Part shown: positions 40,461 to 49,504 of the stretch, in pieces
Position numbering within the stretch: position 1 is the first letter of the stretch
Layout: each line of letters opens with the position of its first letter
Assembly (NCBI RefSeq): GCF_000731675.1
Contig: NZ_JMIT01000003.1
Location: 106,058 to 170,057 of the forward strand
Direction: 5' to 3'
Origin: Pseudomonas capeferrum
GTDB lineage: Bacteria; Pseudomonadota; Gammaproteobacteria; Pseudomonadales; Pseudomonadaceae
DNA: 64,000 bases
Position numbers and translations under genes: made by a program
Notes under the pieces: generated by a model
What the model was told of the DNA's origin: nothing
Seen by the model: only the letters and a program-made list of their open reading frames with translations
Database searches by the model: none

Positions 40461-42113
40461 TCAGTGTTGCCAGGCTGGCGTAGCCCTGGCCACCAGCGCG
40501 TGCACATCCACACCCCGCGGCAACGCCCCATAGGCCCGGCCGCCACCGGCCAGGCGGCTACCGATGAAGGCATCGCTGACCACCGGATTGCCCGCTTCCA
40601 GCAGCAGTTTGGCCTGCAGTGCCAGGGCAATGTCCTCGGTCAACTGACGGGCGCGATACTGGATGTCGGCGGTGTCGGCGAACGCCCCCTTGAGGTTGCC
40701 GATGTGCGCGGCAAGCCGAGGGTCGCCATGGCCGTCCCCCAGTTCTGCGAACAGCGCATCGAGCACCCCGGGTTCCTTGGACAAGGCCCGCAGTACATCC
40801 AGGCACTGCACATTGCCCGAGCCTTCCCAGGTCGAATTGACCGGCGCCTCACGGTACAGCCGTGGCAGGATGCTGTCTTCGACATACCCGGCGCCGCCCA
40901 GGCATTCGGCGGCTTCATTGATCATGGCCGGCGCACGCTTGCAGATCCAGTACTTGCCCACCGCCGTGACCAGCCGGGCAAAATGCGCCTGCTGCGGGTC
41001 ATCGAGCTGTTCCAGTGCCTGCCCCATGCGCAGGCTCAGGGCCAGCGCCGCCTCGCTTTCCAGCGCCAGGTCGGCCAGCACGTTCTGCATCAGCGGCTGC
41101 TCGTTCAGCACCCGGCCGCCGACCTTGCGATACGCGCAATGATGGGCCGCCTGGGTCAAGGCCTGGCGCATCAAGGCACTGGAGCCGACCATGCAGTCGA
41201 AACGGGTCATGGCGACCATTTCGATGATGGTCGGTACCCCGCGCCCTTCTTCGCCGACCATCCACGCCAGGGCGCCACGAAACTCCACTTCGCTGGAGGC
41301 ATTGGAGCTGTTGCCCAGCTTGTTTTTCAACCGCTGGATATAGAACTGGTTGCGGTTGTCATCCGGGCGATGGCGTGGCAACAGGAAGCAGCTCAGGCCT
41401 TTTTCGGTCTGGGCCAGGGTCAGGAAGGCGTCGCACATGGGCGCCGAGCAAAACCACTTGTGGCCGACCAGTTCATAGGCCTGGCCCGGCCCAGGCGCAC
41501 CCACAGGATAAGCGCGCGTGGTGTTGGCCCGCACATCGGTGCCGCCCTGTTTCTCGGTCATGGCCATGCCAAGGGTGACCCCCGCCTTGTGCCGGTCCCC
41601 GACATTGCGCGGGTCGTATTCACGCGCCAGGACTTTGGGCAGCCAGTACTCGGCCAGCTCAGGCTGCAGCCTGAGCGCCGGCACCGCGGCAAACGTCATC
41701 GTCAGCGGGCAGCCGGTACCGGCTTCGGCCTGGGTGTGCAGGTAGGTCATCGAAGCCCGCGCCACATGGGCACCGGGGCGCGGCTCGGCCCAGGGCAATG
41801 AGGGCAGGCCATGTTCGACCGCGGTGCGCATCAGTTCGTGATAGGCCGGGTGAAACTCGACCAGGTCGATACGATGGCCATAGCGGTCGTGGCTGCTGAA
41901 CTCCGGCTTGTGCGCGTTGGCCAGGAAGCCCGCGCGCATCAGCGGGCCGCCGGCCAAGGCACCGTAGGCATCGACCCGCGACTCGGCCCAGCCGGCGCCA
42001 AAGCGCCGCGACCATTCCTGCAATGGCAGGTCAAGGCGGTACAGGTTGGCGCCATCAAGCGACGGCGGCTGGTTGGTGACTTCGTGGGTTTCAGCGTACT
42101 GGTGCAGGTTCAT
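40461..42113 (-). CDS. AidB-like acyl-CoA dehydrogenase
   Basis: A 550-residue flavoprotein of the AidB branch of acyl-CoA dehydrogenases. It begins THEVTNQPPSLDGANLYRLD, a diagnostic AidB start, and has MAMTEKQGGTDVRANTTRAYP (FAD/substrate loop), LVGHKWFCSAPMCDAFLTLAQ, and INEAAECLGGAGYVEDSILPRLYREAPVNSTWEGSGNVQCLDVLRAL in place of the usual catalytic-base region. AidB is a DNA-associated protein linked to alkylation resistance in E. coli; this one may act in either role. ATG 42113 has AGGAG upstream. Confidence 0.88.
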   Translation of the reverse strand: MNLHQYAETHEVTNQPPSLDGANLYRLDLPLQEWSRRFGAGWAESRVDAYGALAGGPLMRAGFLANAHKPEFSSHDRYGHRIDLVEFHPAYHELMRTAVEHGLPSLPWAEPRPGAHVARASMTYLHTQAEAGTGCPLTMTFAAVPALRLQPELAEYWLPKVLAREYDPRNVGDRHKAGVTLGMAMTEKQGGTDVRANTTRAYPVGAPGPGQAYELVGHKWFCSAPMCDAFLTLAQTEKGLSCFLLPRHRPDDNRNQFYIQRLKNKLGNSSNASSEVEFRGALAWMVGEEGRGVPTIIEMVAMTRFDCMVGSSALMRQALTQAAHHCAYRKVGGRVLNEQPLMQNVLADLALESEAALALSLRMGQALEQLDDPQQAHFARLVTAVGKYWICKRAPAMINEAAECLGGAGYVEDSILPRLYREAPVNSTWEGSGNVQCLDVLRALSKEPGVLDALFAELGDGHGDPRLAAHIGNLKGAFADTADIQYRARQLTEDIALALQAKLLLEAGNPVVSDAFIGSRLAGGGRAYGALPRGVDVHALVARATPAWQH

Positions 42114-42345
42114 CGGGAGCTCCTGGAGCCGGGCATGCTTGAAAGGACCAGTGAAGCACTCCCTGGGGGTCAGTCAAAGTGACAAAAATGACTAATCGGG
42201 ATGGCAATTGGCTACGGCGGTGATTACTGGACGACATCCAAATCTGCATTTCGCGTAAGAAGTTTCCTAAACCATTCTTCCAGTGAAAAGGGCTGTTTCC
42301 AGAGTGCTAGGTTCGGGCTTCCACCCTTTCAGGAAGAAACGAACC

Positions 42346-42780
42346 ATGAGCCAGCGTATTAACATCCTTGGCAAAGGCCAGGGGCTCGACGGTGACCAGA
42401 CCACCACAGGTGCCCTCTGTATCGCCGGCCAGGCACGTGGGCGTGTACACGGGAGAGGCTGGCTGCTGGTGGGCGACAAAACAACGCCCTGCCCACTCTG
42501 CGGTAACGAGGGGACCATCGTTGAAGGCGAAAGCCGATGGAAGCAGGACGGGATACCGACCGCCGTGGATGGCGCACTGGTCCAGTGCGGCTGCCCTCTA
42601 GGCAGCAATCGTCTGGTTGCGCGTGCACACAATGGGCCGGCCCCGCGCAGAGCGCCCGCACCTACGACCGTCCATGATGCACAGCCCCAGGCCCCAACGA
42701 GTAACCCGATAAGTAGTCGCTTGTCATTGGCGACGGCCAGAGGCGCCCGGTCTGCACCCGTGAAGAGCTGCATGCGATGA
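42346..42780 (+). CDS. PAAR-domain protein (type VI secretion spike tip)
   Basis: A 144-residue PAAR protein. The domain is in residues about 5-95: GKGQGLDGDQTTTGALCIAG, GRGWLLVGDKTTPCPLCGNEGTIVEGES and AVDGALVQCGCPLGSNRLVA, with zinc-type CPLC and CGC cysteines. PAAR proteins sharpen the VgrG spike and recruit effectors. A short arginine/proline-rich tail follows. AGGAAG precedes the ATG. It overlaps the next gene by four bases (ATGA), so it probably carries that product. No other T6SS component is present in the window, so this is an orphan module. Confidence 0.85.
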   Translation: MSQRINILGKGQGLDGDQTTTGALCIAGQARGRVHGRGWLLVGDKTTPCPLCGNEGTIVEGESRWKQDGIPTAVDGALVQCGCPLGSNRLVARAHNGPAPRRAPAPTTVHDAQPQAPTSNPISSRLSLATARGARSAPVKSCMR

Positions 42781-43562
42781 GTGCGGCGAAACAGGCACGG
42801 GAAGCGTTGGCAGATCTGACGCCGGAGGAAGCCGAATTCATGATGCGTCATCAGGCCGAAATTGCCGGGCTGCTCAGCGATGTGAGCCTGGCGATGGGGG
42901 TTAGCGAGGCGATGGTTGGCAAGTCGCTGGATGAGCTCAGCGACATATTGCGAAAAATAGAAGACCTGCATAAAAATCAATTCATCAAACATGGGCATCT
43001 TAGGCACCCTGAGTTTTTTGCGGAGCGTCAAAAGCTGTTCACGCAATTGAGTACGAACTTGAAAGCCACCGTTCTGAACAAACGCCTCAATCTCGGAAAC
43101 TATGAAAGTCTGCGCCGGGACTTGGGGATCTCGTCGAGAAGCTTGGTGCACCACTGGAGTAAAGCGGGAGGACCGACACACATACCTGGTTACTCGACAC
43201 ATTTGGACAAGCTTGCCAAGATGGCTAAATATTTAAAGGCCGGAGGACATATTGGCATTGCTATTGGCGGTGGCGGATCTGCTTTGAAAATTTCTGAGGT
43301 ATGCAAAGAGGGCAATACAAATGCCTGTAAAAAAGTCAGCGTTACTGAGGCAGGTAATTTCTCCGGTGGCTTAACGGGTGGCTGGTTGGGAGGAAAATTT
43401 GCGGGCAGAATCTCTGCGAAGGTTTGCTGGAGATTCGGACCCTACGCCGTAGCATGCGGAATAGTGATCACTGGTGGAGGCGCTTTGGCCGGCAGCATCG
43501 GTGGTATGGAAGCGGGTGAGGAGTTCGGCGAATTAGTCTTCGAGGTCTTTGGGGATGATTGA
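42777..43562 (+). CDS. Probable T6SS cargo effector with glycine-zipper membrane-insertion domain
   Basis: A 261-residue protein. The first 150 residues are helical and charged (EAEFMMRHQAEIAGLLSDV, SLDELSDILRKIEDLHKNQF) and could contact the PAAR/VgrG tip. From about 155 it becomes glycine-rich and hydrophobic: GHIGIAIGGGGSALKISEVC, a second cysteine in NACKKV, GNFSGGLTGGWLGGKFAG and ACGIVITGGGALAGSIGGMEAG. Such glycine-zipper hairpins occur in pore-forming T6SS and polymorphic toxins. Translational coupling to the PAAR gene and a following membrane protein fit an effector-immunity pair. Its DNA looks AT-richer than the flanks, suggesting transfer. Toxicity is inferred. Confidence 0.7.
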   Translation: MSAAKQAREALADLTPEEAEFMMRHQAEIAGLLSDVSLAMGVSEAMVGKSLDELSDILRKIEDLHKNQFIKHGHLRHPEFFAERQKLFTQLSTNLKATVLNKRLNLGNYESLRRDLGISSRSLVHHWSKAGGPTHIPGYSTHLDKLAKMAKYLKAGGHIGIAIGGGGSALKISEVCKEGNTNACKKVSVTEAGNFSGGLTGGWLGGKFAGRISAKVCWRFGPYAVACGIVITGGGALAGSIGGMEAGEEFGELVFEVFGDD

Positions 43563-43941
43563 TCACCTTGACGTAAAACTAAGGCTTTTTTTGTTAGGTA
43601 CTCCTATCTGCCTCGCCTTGATCGGGATTGTATCTGACCTTCACATCGCTTGCTCTCGCCAGTATAAAGAAATGACCTCAGCACTCCAACGGAGCGCGTG
43701 CCTTCCATTTGCGACCGGCATGTGGGGAGAGAAAAAAATAGGTTCCAGAATTCTAGTTATTTCTGTAATCGCTGGCGCCATTGGATCCCCCGCCTCAAGC
43801 ATTCGTAGAGGGCTACTGGATGAGCAAGACCACTTACAATTCCCCAGACATTTGAGAAGAAAAATACTCATTGCATCTTCATTAAACACCCTTGGCGTTG
43901 CCTGGGTAGCGGGATATTACCTAATAAAGCTGATAAAATAA
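43555..43941 (+). CDS. Probable membrane immunity protein for the preceding effector
   Basis: A 128-residue protein with about three membrane helices (LRLFLLGTPICLALIGIVSDL, RILVISVIAGAIGS, LIASSLNTLGVAWVAGYYLI-like end). It overlaps the effector gene by eight bases. ATG 43555 is preferred over the TTG at 43549. A small integral membrane protein encoded immediately after a pore-forming effector is the usual form of immunity against such toxins. It has no recognised family. Codon and base use are AT-richer than in core neighbours. Confidence 0.6.
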   Translation: MIDHLDVKLRLFLLGTPICLALIGIVSDLHIACSRQYKEMTSALQRSACLPFATGMWGEKKIGSRILVISVIAGAIGSPASSIRRGLLDEQDHLQFPRHLRRKILIASSLNTLGVAWVAGYYLIKLIK

Positions 43942-44118
43942 GAGACGAAACGTAAAAAACACAACACCAAATCACAAGCCCACGTGCCCAAAGACGCCAA
44001 CTATATAGCTAAGCTACTTACTGGTCGATCCCCACCAGATTAGCTGATCGTACAGCTACTTTGCGGATAAACCCACACCCACACGGAGCGCGCATCTTCC
44101 AGGCTAAGCACAACTCCT

Positions 44119-44143
44119 GTGGGAGCGGGTTCACCCGCGCAAG
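44119..44143. repeat. Single short REP
   Basis: GTGGGAGCGGGTTCACCCGCG is a GCGGGT/ACCCGC palindrome of the short Pseudomonas REP type. Apart from it and the remnant downstream, 43942-44166 shows no gene. Confidence 0.65.
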
Positions 44144-44166
44144 GGGCGGTACAACCGATACAAAAA

Positions 44167-44337
44167 TCAGCGCATCAAGCCCAACTCGGCATCATCCAGC
44201 AACGCCTTGGCCATGGCTGTGAAGTAGTGCGAAGCCCAGAGCATCTGCCGATCACCATCCATCAAGCCGGTCATCGACAAGTCCCCCGATCGCTGAACTG
44301 TCAGCCCCAAACGCGTCGTCCCCGCTATCGATATACC
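44167..44337 (-). pseudogene. Remnant of a small DUF3077-like protein
   Basis: A minus-strand frame ends at 44167 with LMDGDRQMLWASHYFTAMAKALLDDAELGLMR. The WASHY...MAKALLDD end resembles the C-terminus of the small DUF3077/DUF6124-type Pseudomonas proteins. The frame continues upstream only into the end of the histidine-kinase gene and has no start region, so the N-terminal half is lost. A 34-residue ORF could start at the internal ATG (MTGLMDG). Identification is tentative. Confidence 0.35.
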
Positions 44338-46325
44338 TAGAACGAGCGACGCGTCTGCAGCGAGTGCGCAGGCAACTGCACCTGCGATATCGCGACTTTC
44401 ATCGTCAGCTCGAACCGGCTCCCCAACCCCCGTGTCGAGTCATGCGACAACGTCGCCCCCAACAACTCGCCCATCTGCCGGCAAATCGACAAGCCAATCC
44501 CCAGCCCGCCATAACGCCGGGTCATGGAACCATCGAGCTGATAAAAACGCTGATAAAGGGCCGCCTGGTCAAGATCATCAAAGCCGATACCACTGTCGCT
44601 GACCGTGAAGGTGAGCGCCAGGTTGTCCGGCCCCAGGTGTCGACCGCGCACTTGCAGCATGACCCCGCCCTGATGGGTGAACTTCAGGCCGTTGTCGAGC
44701 AGGCAACCCAGGCAGCGGCTGAGTTTTTGCGCATCACCCAGCAGCGCATCCGGCAGCTCGGCGGGGATGTCCAGGCTCAGGTACAACCCTTTGCCCAGCG
44801 CCTGGCCGGCATGCGCGGCACGCAGTCCCTGCAGCAGGTTGCGCAAACTGAACGGCGCAGGCTGCGCACGCAGGCGACCACCTTGCAATTCGGAAAGGGT
44901 GAGGATGTCGTCGACCATGTCCATCATGCCCTGCGCCGAACCTGCCGCCGTGCGATGGTACTGGGCCATCTCGGCGTCCATCGGCAGCGTGTGCATCAGC
45001 TCCAGCGAACCGATCACACCATTCATCGGTGTGCGCAGCTCATGGGTCACGCTGGCCAGGAACTCGTCCTTCATGCGGTTGCTCCGGGCCAGTTCAAGGT
45101 TCAGTTGCTCCAGCGTTCGCCCGGTTTCACGCAAGGTTTGCGCCTGCTGCTCGCGCAGGCTGTTGATACGGTCGGCCAGCGCCAGTGACAGCAGCGCCAC
45201 TTCCAGGGCCGAACCCAACTGGCTGGCATACATGGTGATGAACAGGTTCGGCAGGTAACCCAGCACCATCAAGGTGTTGACCAGCCCGCCCAGCAAAAAC
45301 GCCGACCAGGCGATGATGAACCAGCGCGCTACCCGCAAGCCGCGCGACCAGGCATACACACCGGCAGTAAAGATGCTGACCGTAAACAGCAGCGCCAGCA
45401 CCGTGGCCATGCGCAGGGCGATGCCATACGGCATGCTCACGGCCAGCACCATCACCACCGCGCCACCGAGCATCAACAGTTGCAGCAACCGGTCGAAGCC
45501 TCGGCTGATCGTGCCCAGTTGCAGAAAATGCCGCGCAAACTGGCAGCCAAACAAGCCGGCGGCGCCAATGAACAGCGGTGTCGAAGCATTCGCCCACCAG
45601 GGGCTGTCCGGCCAGAAGTAGGCGACCCCCGCACCGTTCACCGAGACCTGGTAAAGGCCGAACGACGCAATATAGAGGATGTAATAGAGGTAGCTGACAT
45701 CCCGCACGCTGAGGTAGATGAACAGGTTGTACACCAGCATCACCAGCAGCACGCCGTAGATCATGCCCAACACGTACAGGCGAGTCGGCTGGTCCTCCAT
45801 ATAGGCTTCGGCGGACCATAACGCCAGCGGTGCCTGCACCGACCCCTGGCTGTGCAGGCGCAGGTAGACGGTAAGCGCCTGGCCAGGGCGCAGCGGCAAC
45901 TCGAACAGGTAGTTGTTCTGCCGGATCTGCCGGCTGGCGTAGGGCAAGGCGTCGCCCGTGCGCTGGGCCAGGCGGTAGGCGCCGGCACTGTCGGGCAGGT
46001 ACAGCTCAAGGTGGTCCAGGGGGGGGTAGGCCAGTTCCAGCAGCCATTCACGGGGCGAGGCAGTGGCCGATGCCAGGTAGTGCAAGTCGATCTTCAGCCA
46101 GAACACCGATGTGGAGTAACCGGCGTTCAACACCGGCTCGTGGTGGGCGCGAAACCGCTTGGCGAACGCAGGCGCACTGACCTCGGCGATGCTGGCGCTG
46201 CCATCATGGTCCTCGAAGACCTGCATGGCCTGGCCCAACGGAAGGTGGCGGGTGGCATCGTCGAATTCGACCGCCCCGGCCAGCACAGGCAACAAGCCCA
46301 GAAGCACAATCAGCAAATAGCGCAT
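44337..46325 (-). CDS. 7TMR-DISM sensor histidine kinase
   Basis: A 662-residue membrane sensor kinase. After a signal peptide (LLIVLLGLLPVLAGAVEF) comes a periplasmic DISMED2 domain (FWLKIDLHYLA ... LYLPDSAGAYRLAQRTGD), seven membrane helices (YGVLLVMLVYNLFIYLSVRDVSYLYYILYIASFGLYQ onward to about 385), a HisKA domain with FLASVTHELRTPMNGVIGSLEL and a HATPase_c domain (N box LLDNGLKFTH, G1 DSGIGF, G2 RYGGLGIGLSICRQM). It stops soon after the ATPase (TRRSF), with no receiver or Hpt domain; many relatives have one. The close remnant at 44167-44337 makes loss of a C-terminal part possible. Partner regulator unknown. Confidence 0.88.
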   Translation of the reverse strand: MRYLLIVLLGLLPVLAGAVEFDDATRHLPLGQAMQVFEDHDGSASIAEVSAPAFAKRFRAHHEPVLNAGYSTSVFWLKIDLHYLASATASPREWLLELAYPPLDHLELYLPDSAGAYRLAQRTGDALPYASRQIRQNNYLFELPLRPGQALTVYLRLHSQGSVQAPLALWSAEAYMEDQPTRLYVLGMIYGVLLVMLVYNLFIYLSVRDVSYLYYILYIASFGLYQVSVNGAGVAYFWPDSPWWANASTPLFIGAAGLFGCQFARHFLQLGTISRGFDRLLQLLMLGGAVVMVLAVSMPYGIALRMATVLALLFTVSIFTAGVYAWSRGLRVARWFIIAWSAFLLGGLVNTLMVLGYLPNLFITMYASQLGSALEVALLSLALADRINSLREQQAQTLRETGRTLEQLNLELARSNRMKDEFLASVTHELRTPMNGVIGSLELMHTLPMDAEMAQYHRTAAGSAQGMMDMVDDILTLSELQGGRLRAQPAPFSLRNLLQGLRAAHAGQALGKGLYLSLDIPAELPDALLGDAQKLSRCLGCLLDNGLKFTHQGGVMLQVRGRHLGPDNLALTFTVSDSGIGFDDLDQAALYQRFYQLDGSMTRRYGGLGIGLSICRQMGELLGATLSHDSTRGLGSRFELTMKVAISQVQLPAHSLQTRRSF

Positions 46326-46590
46326 ACAGCCCCAGCATGGCCTGTCCGGTCGCGTCGCGGTTGCCTCCCATCCGTTTGAGACGACGTAATCCGGCAGAAC
46401 CCGTTTGTCGAGTTATCCGAGCACTCTAGCATAGCTTTCCCACCTGGCAATCGACCACCTGCAATCACGATAAAACAGCTCTAAATCAATACTTTCAGAA
46501 GATTCACACAACTAAATCTGACCACTCGATCAACAAAACCCGTTTGTAGGACGATCCCCACAAATAGGTTTGGTGGTAAGCTCGCCGCCC

Positions 46591-47388
46591 ATGAATACCT
46601 ACAGCTCCCGCCCCGTTGTCCTCTGTCTCTCCGGCCACGACCCCAGTGGCGGCGCCGGCTTGCAGGCAGATATCGAAGCCCTGATCGCCCAAGGCTGTCA
46701 CGCCGCACCTGCGGTGACCGCCCTGACCGTCCAGGATACCGTCAACGTTTCCGACTTCCGCGTACTCGACCGCGAGTGGGTGCTGGCCCAGGCCAACGCC
46801 GTGCTGGCCGACTCCACGGTGGCCGCCGTCAAGCTGGGCATGCTGGGTTCGATCGACATGGTCGATACCGTCGCCGAACTGCTGGCTGCCCACCCGCACC
46901 TGCCGTTGGTCTGCGACCCGGTGCTGCGTGCCGGCGGCGGTGGCCGCCTGGGCAAGGACGAGGTCGGCTATGCCGTGCGCGAGCGCCTGCTGCCGCTGGC
47001 GACCATCGCCACGCCCAACCTGCCGGAAGCGCGCATTCTGGCCGAACTGCCGGAAGGCACGGCTGACGAGTGTGCCGAGAAACTGTTGCCGTTCTGTAGA
47101 CACCTGCTGATTACCGGCGGTCACGGCGACGAAGACGAAATCCACAACCGCCTGTACAGCCGCGACGGCCAGCCCCATACCTGGACCTGCCAGCGCCTGC
47201 CTGGCAGCTATCATGGCTCGGGCTGCACCCTGGCCAGTGCCCTGGCTGGCCGACTGGCCCTCGGCGAACAGCTGCAAAGCGCTGTACGCAGCGCCCTGGA
47301 CTACACCTGGCGGACCCTGCGTGACGCCGAGCAACTGGGCCGCGGCCAGTTCGTACCACGCCGTCTGCCCCTGGACTTCTGCTCCTGA
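46591..47388 (+). CDS. thiD: Hydroxymethylpyrimidine/phosphomethylpyrimidine kinase
   Basis: Phosphorylates HMP and HMP-P to HMP-PP in thiamine synthesis. The 265 residues have the ribokinase-like pattern: VLCLSGHDPSGGAGLQADIEA at the N-terminus, VKLGMLGS, CDPVLRAGGGG, ATPNLPEA and GSGCTLASALAG with the catalytic cysteine. ATG 46591 begins NTYSSRPVVLC. It leads thiD-thiE-hemL. No TPP riboswitch is seen in the 265 bp upstream. Confidence 0.95.
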   Translation: MNTYSSRPVVLCLSGHDPSGGAGLQADIEALIAQGCHAAPAVTALTVQDTVNVSDFRVLDREWVLAQANAVLADSTVAAVKLGMLGSIDMVDTVAELLAAHPHLPLVCDPVLRAGGGGRLGKDEVGYAVRERLLPLATIATPNLPEARILAELPEGTADECAEKLLPFCRHLLITGGHGDEDEIHNRLYSRDGQPHTWTCQRLPGSYHGSGCTLASALAGRLALGEQLQSAVRSALDYTWRTLRDAEQLGRGQFVPRRLPLDFCS

Positions 47389-47402
47389 TACGAGGCTTTC
47401 AG

Positions 47403-48026
47403 ATGAAGCTACGCGGTCTGTATGCAATCACCGACAGCCAGCTGCTCGCCGGCCGTTTCCTGTCTCATGTCGAAGCGGCGCTGGAGGGCGGCGTGTGCCT
47501 GCTGCAGTACCGCGACAAGAGTGACGACGCGGCCCGCCGCCTGCGTGAAGCCGAAGCACTGATGCGCCTGTGCGAGCGCTACGATACCCAACTGATCATC
47601 AACGATGATGCCGAACTGGCCGCCCGCCTGGGCGTGGGTGTACACCTGGGCCAGACCGACGGCCCACTCACCCCGGCCCGCGCCCTGCTCGGTCGCAACG
47701 CCATCATCGGCTCGACCTGCCACGCCCAGCTCGACCTGGCCCGGCAGGCCGCCAGCGAAGGCGCCAGCTACGTGGCCTTCGGGCGGTTTTTCAACTCCGT
47801 GACCAAGCCGGGCGCGCCGGCCGCCAGCCTCGACCTGCTGGAGCAGGCCCGCGCCCAGGTCAAGCTGCCGATCGCCGTGATCGGCGGCGTCACCCTCGAC
47901 AACGCTGCCCCGTTGGTCGCCCATGGCGCCGACCTGCTGGCAGTGATCCACGGCTTGTTTGGTACCGATAGCGCGCAGGAAGTCACCCGCCGCGCCCGTG
48001 CCTTCAATGCCCTGTTCGCTTCCTGA
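47403..48026 (+). CDS. thiE: Thiamine-phosphate synthase
   Basis: Joins HMP-PP and the thiazole phosphate to thiamine monophosphate. The 207 residues show YAITDS, LLQYRDKS, LIINDDAELA, GVHLGQTDG, IGSTCH, YVAFGRFFNSVTKPGAP, and AVIGGVTLDNA with GADLLAVIHGLF. The gene starts 14 bp after thiD and is 17 bp before hemL, so the three form an operon. Confidence 0.95.
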   Translation: MKLRGLYAITDSQLLAGRFLSHVEAALEGGVCLLQYRDKSDDAARRLREAEALMRLCERYDTQLIINDDAELAARLGVGVHLGQTDGPLTPARALLGRNAIIGSTCHAQLDLARQAASEGASYVAFGRFFNSVTKPGAPAASLDLLEQARAQVKLPIAVIGGVTLDNAAPLVAHGADLLAVIHGLFGTDSAQEVTRRARAFNALFAS

Positions 48027-48043
48027 TTTCGAGAGAAGATCCC

Positions 48044-49327
48044 ATGTCCCGTTCCGAATCCCTGTTCGCCCAAGCCCAGAAGCACATCCCGGGCGGCGTC
48101 AACTCGCCGGTCCGCGCGTTCAAGAGCGTTGGCGGCACGCCCCTGTTCTTCAAGCATGCCGAAGGCGCTTATGTCGTTGACGAAGATGACAAGCGCTACG
48201 TCGACTACGTCGGCTCCTGGGGCCCGATGATCCTCGGCCACGGCCACCCTGAAGTACTCGACGCGGTGCGTAACCAGCTGCAGCACGGCCTGTCCTATGG
48301 CGCACCGACGGCCATGGAGACCGAGATGGCCGACCTGGTCTGCTCGCTCGTGCCATCGATGGAGATGGTGCGCATGGTCAGCTCCGGCACCGAAGCCACC
48401 ATGAGCGCCATCCGCCTGGCCCGTGGCTACACCGGCCGCGACGCCATCATCAAGTTCGAAGGCTGCTACCACGGCCACTCCGACAGCCTGCTGGTCAAGG
48501 CAGGCTCGGGCCTGCTGACCCAAGGCGTGCCAAGCTCGGCGGGCGTACCGGCGGACTTCGCCAAACACACCCTGACCCTGCCGTTCAACGACATTGCCGC
48601 GGTCGAGAAGACCCTGGCCGACGTCGGCCAGACCGTGGCCTGCATCATCGTCGAGCCGGTCGCCGGCAACATGAACTGCGTACCGCCCGCGCCAGGCTTC
48701 CTCGAAGGCCTGCGTGAGCAGTGCGACAAGCACGGTGTAGTGTTGATCTTCGACGAAGTGATGACCGGCTTCCGCGTCTCGCTGGGCGGCGCCCAAGGTC
48801 ACTATGGCATCACCCCTGACCTGTCGACCTTCGGCAAGATCGTCGGCGGCGGCATGCCCGTCGGCTGCTTCGGCGGCAAGCGCGAGATCATGGGCTGCAT
48901 CGCCCCGCTCGGCCCGGTCTACCAGGCCGGCACCCTGTCGGGCAACCCGCTGGCCATGGCCGCCGGCCTGACCACGCTGAAGCTGATCAGCCGCCCTGGG
49001 TTCCACGCCGAGCTGACCGACTTCACCAGCCGCATGCTCGACGGCCTGCAGCAACGCGCCGATGCCGCTGGCGTGCCGTTCGTCACCACGCAGGCGGGTG
49101 CCATGTTCGGCCTGTACTTCAGTGGCGCCGACGACATCGTCACCTTCGACGACGTGATGGCCAGCGATGCAGACCGCTTCAAGCGCTTCTTCCACCTGAT
49201 GCTCGAAGGTGGCGTGTACCTGGCGCCGAGTGCGTTCGAGGCCGGCTTCACCTCCATCGCCCACGGTGACAAAGAGCTGCAGATCACCCTGGATGCGGCT
49301 GAGCGAGCGTTCGCGAAACTCAAGTAA
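48044..49327 (+). CDS. hemL: Glutamate-1-semialdehyde 2,1-aminomutase
   Basis: PLP enzyme converting glutamate-1-semialdehyde to 5-aminolevulinate for haem. The 427 residues match the family: QKHIPGGVNSPVRAFKSVGG, VSSGTEATMSAIRLARG, FEGCYHGHSD, IFDEVMTGFRVSLGGAQ, the PLP lysine in LSTFGKIVGGGMPVG and YQAGTLSGNPLAMAAG. It ends the thiD-thiE-hemL operon. Confidence 0.97.
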   Translation: MSRSESLFAQAQKHIPGGVNSPVRAFKSVGGTPLFFKHAEGAYVVDEDDKRYVDYVGSWGPMILGHGHPEVLDAVRNQLQHGLSYGAPTAMETEMADLVCSLVPSMEMVRMVSSGTEATMSAIRLARGYTGRDAIIKFEGCYHGHSDSLLVKAGSGLLTQGVPSSAGVPADFAKHTLTLPFNDIAAVEKTLADVGQTVACIIVEPVAGNMNCVPPAPGFLEGLREQCDKHGVVLIFDEVMTGFRVSLGGAQGHYGITPDLSTFGKIVGGGMPVGCFGGKREIMGCIAPLGPVYQAGTLSGNPLAMAAGLTTLKLISRPGFHAELTDFTSRMLDGLQQRADAAGVPFVTTQAGAMFGLYFSGADDIVTFDDVMASDADRFKRFFHLMLEGGVYLAPSAFEAGFTSIAHGDKELQITLDAAERAFAKLK

Positions 49328-49335
49328 GTGGCGTT

Positions 49336-49366
49336 GCCTGCACCCACCAGACGGCGGGTGCAGGCG
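49336..49366. terminator. GC-rich hairpin after hemL
   Basis: GCCTGCACCC pairs with GGGTGCAGGC nine bases past the hemL stop. The following run is A rather than T on the plus strand, so it is not a classical intrinsic terminator for hemL. Confidence 0.4.
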
Positions 49367-49504
49367 CAAAAAAGCCCGAGACAATCAGCCAACTCCCCCA
49401 CCCATGCAGAAATTCGAGTAAAACTTTGTAAGGTTGGCGTTGCTTATCCCATAATGTGCCACCAGAGACATTGGCCGCAGCTTTGCAGAGGTAAGTCGAT
49501 CCCC

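Noticed and set aside
46326..46590. Possible TPP riboswitch before thiD.
   Set aside because: No CUGAGA-type thi-box core or P1-P5 pairing found; only ordinary promoter-like sequence.
47768..49384. A 538-residue minus-strand frame across thiE and hemL.
   Set aside because: Antisense shadow of two core metabolic genes.
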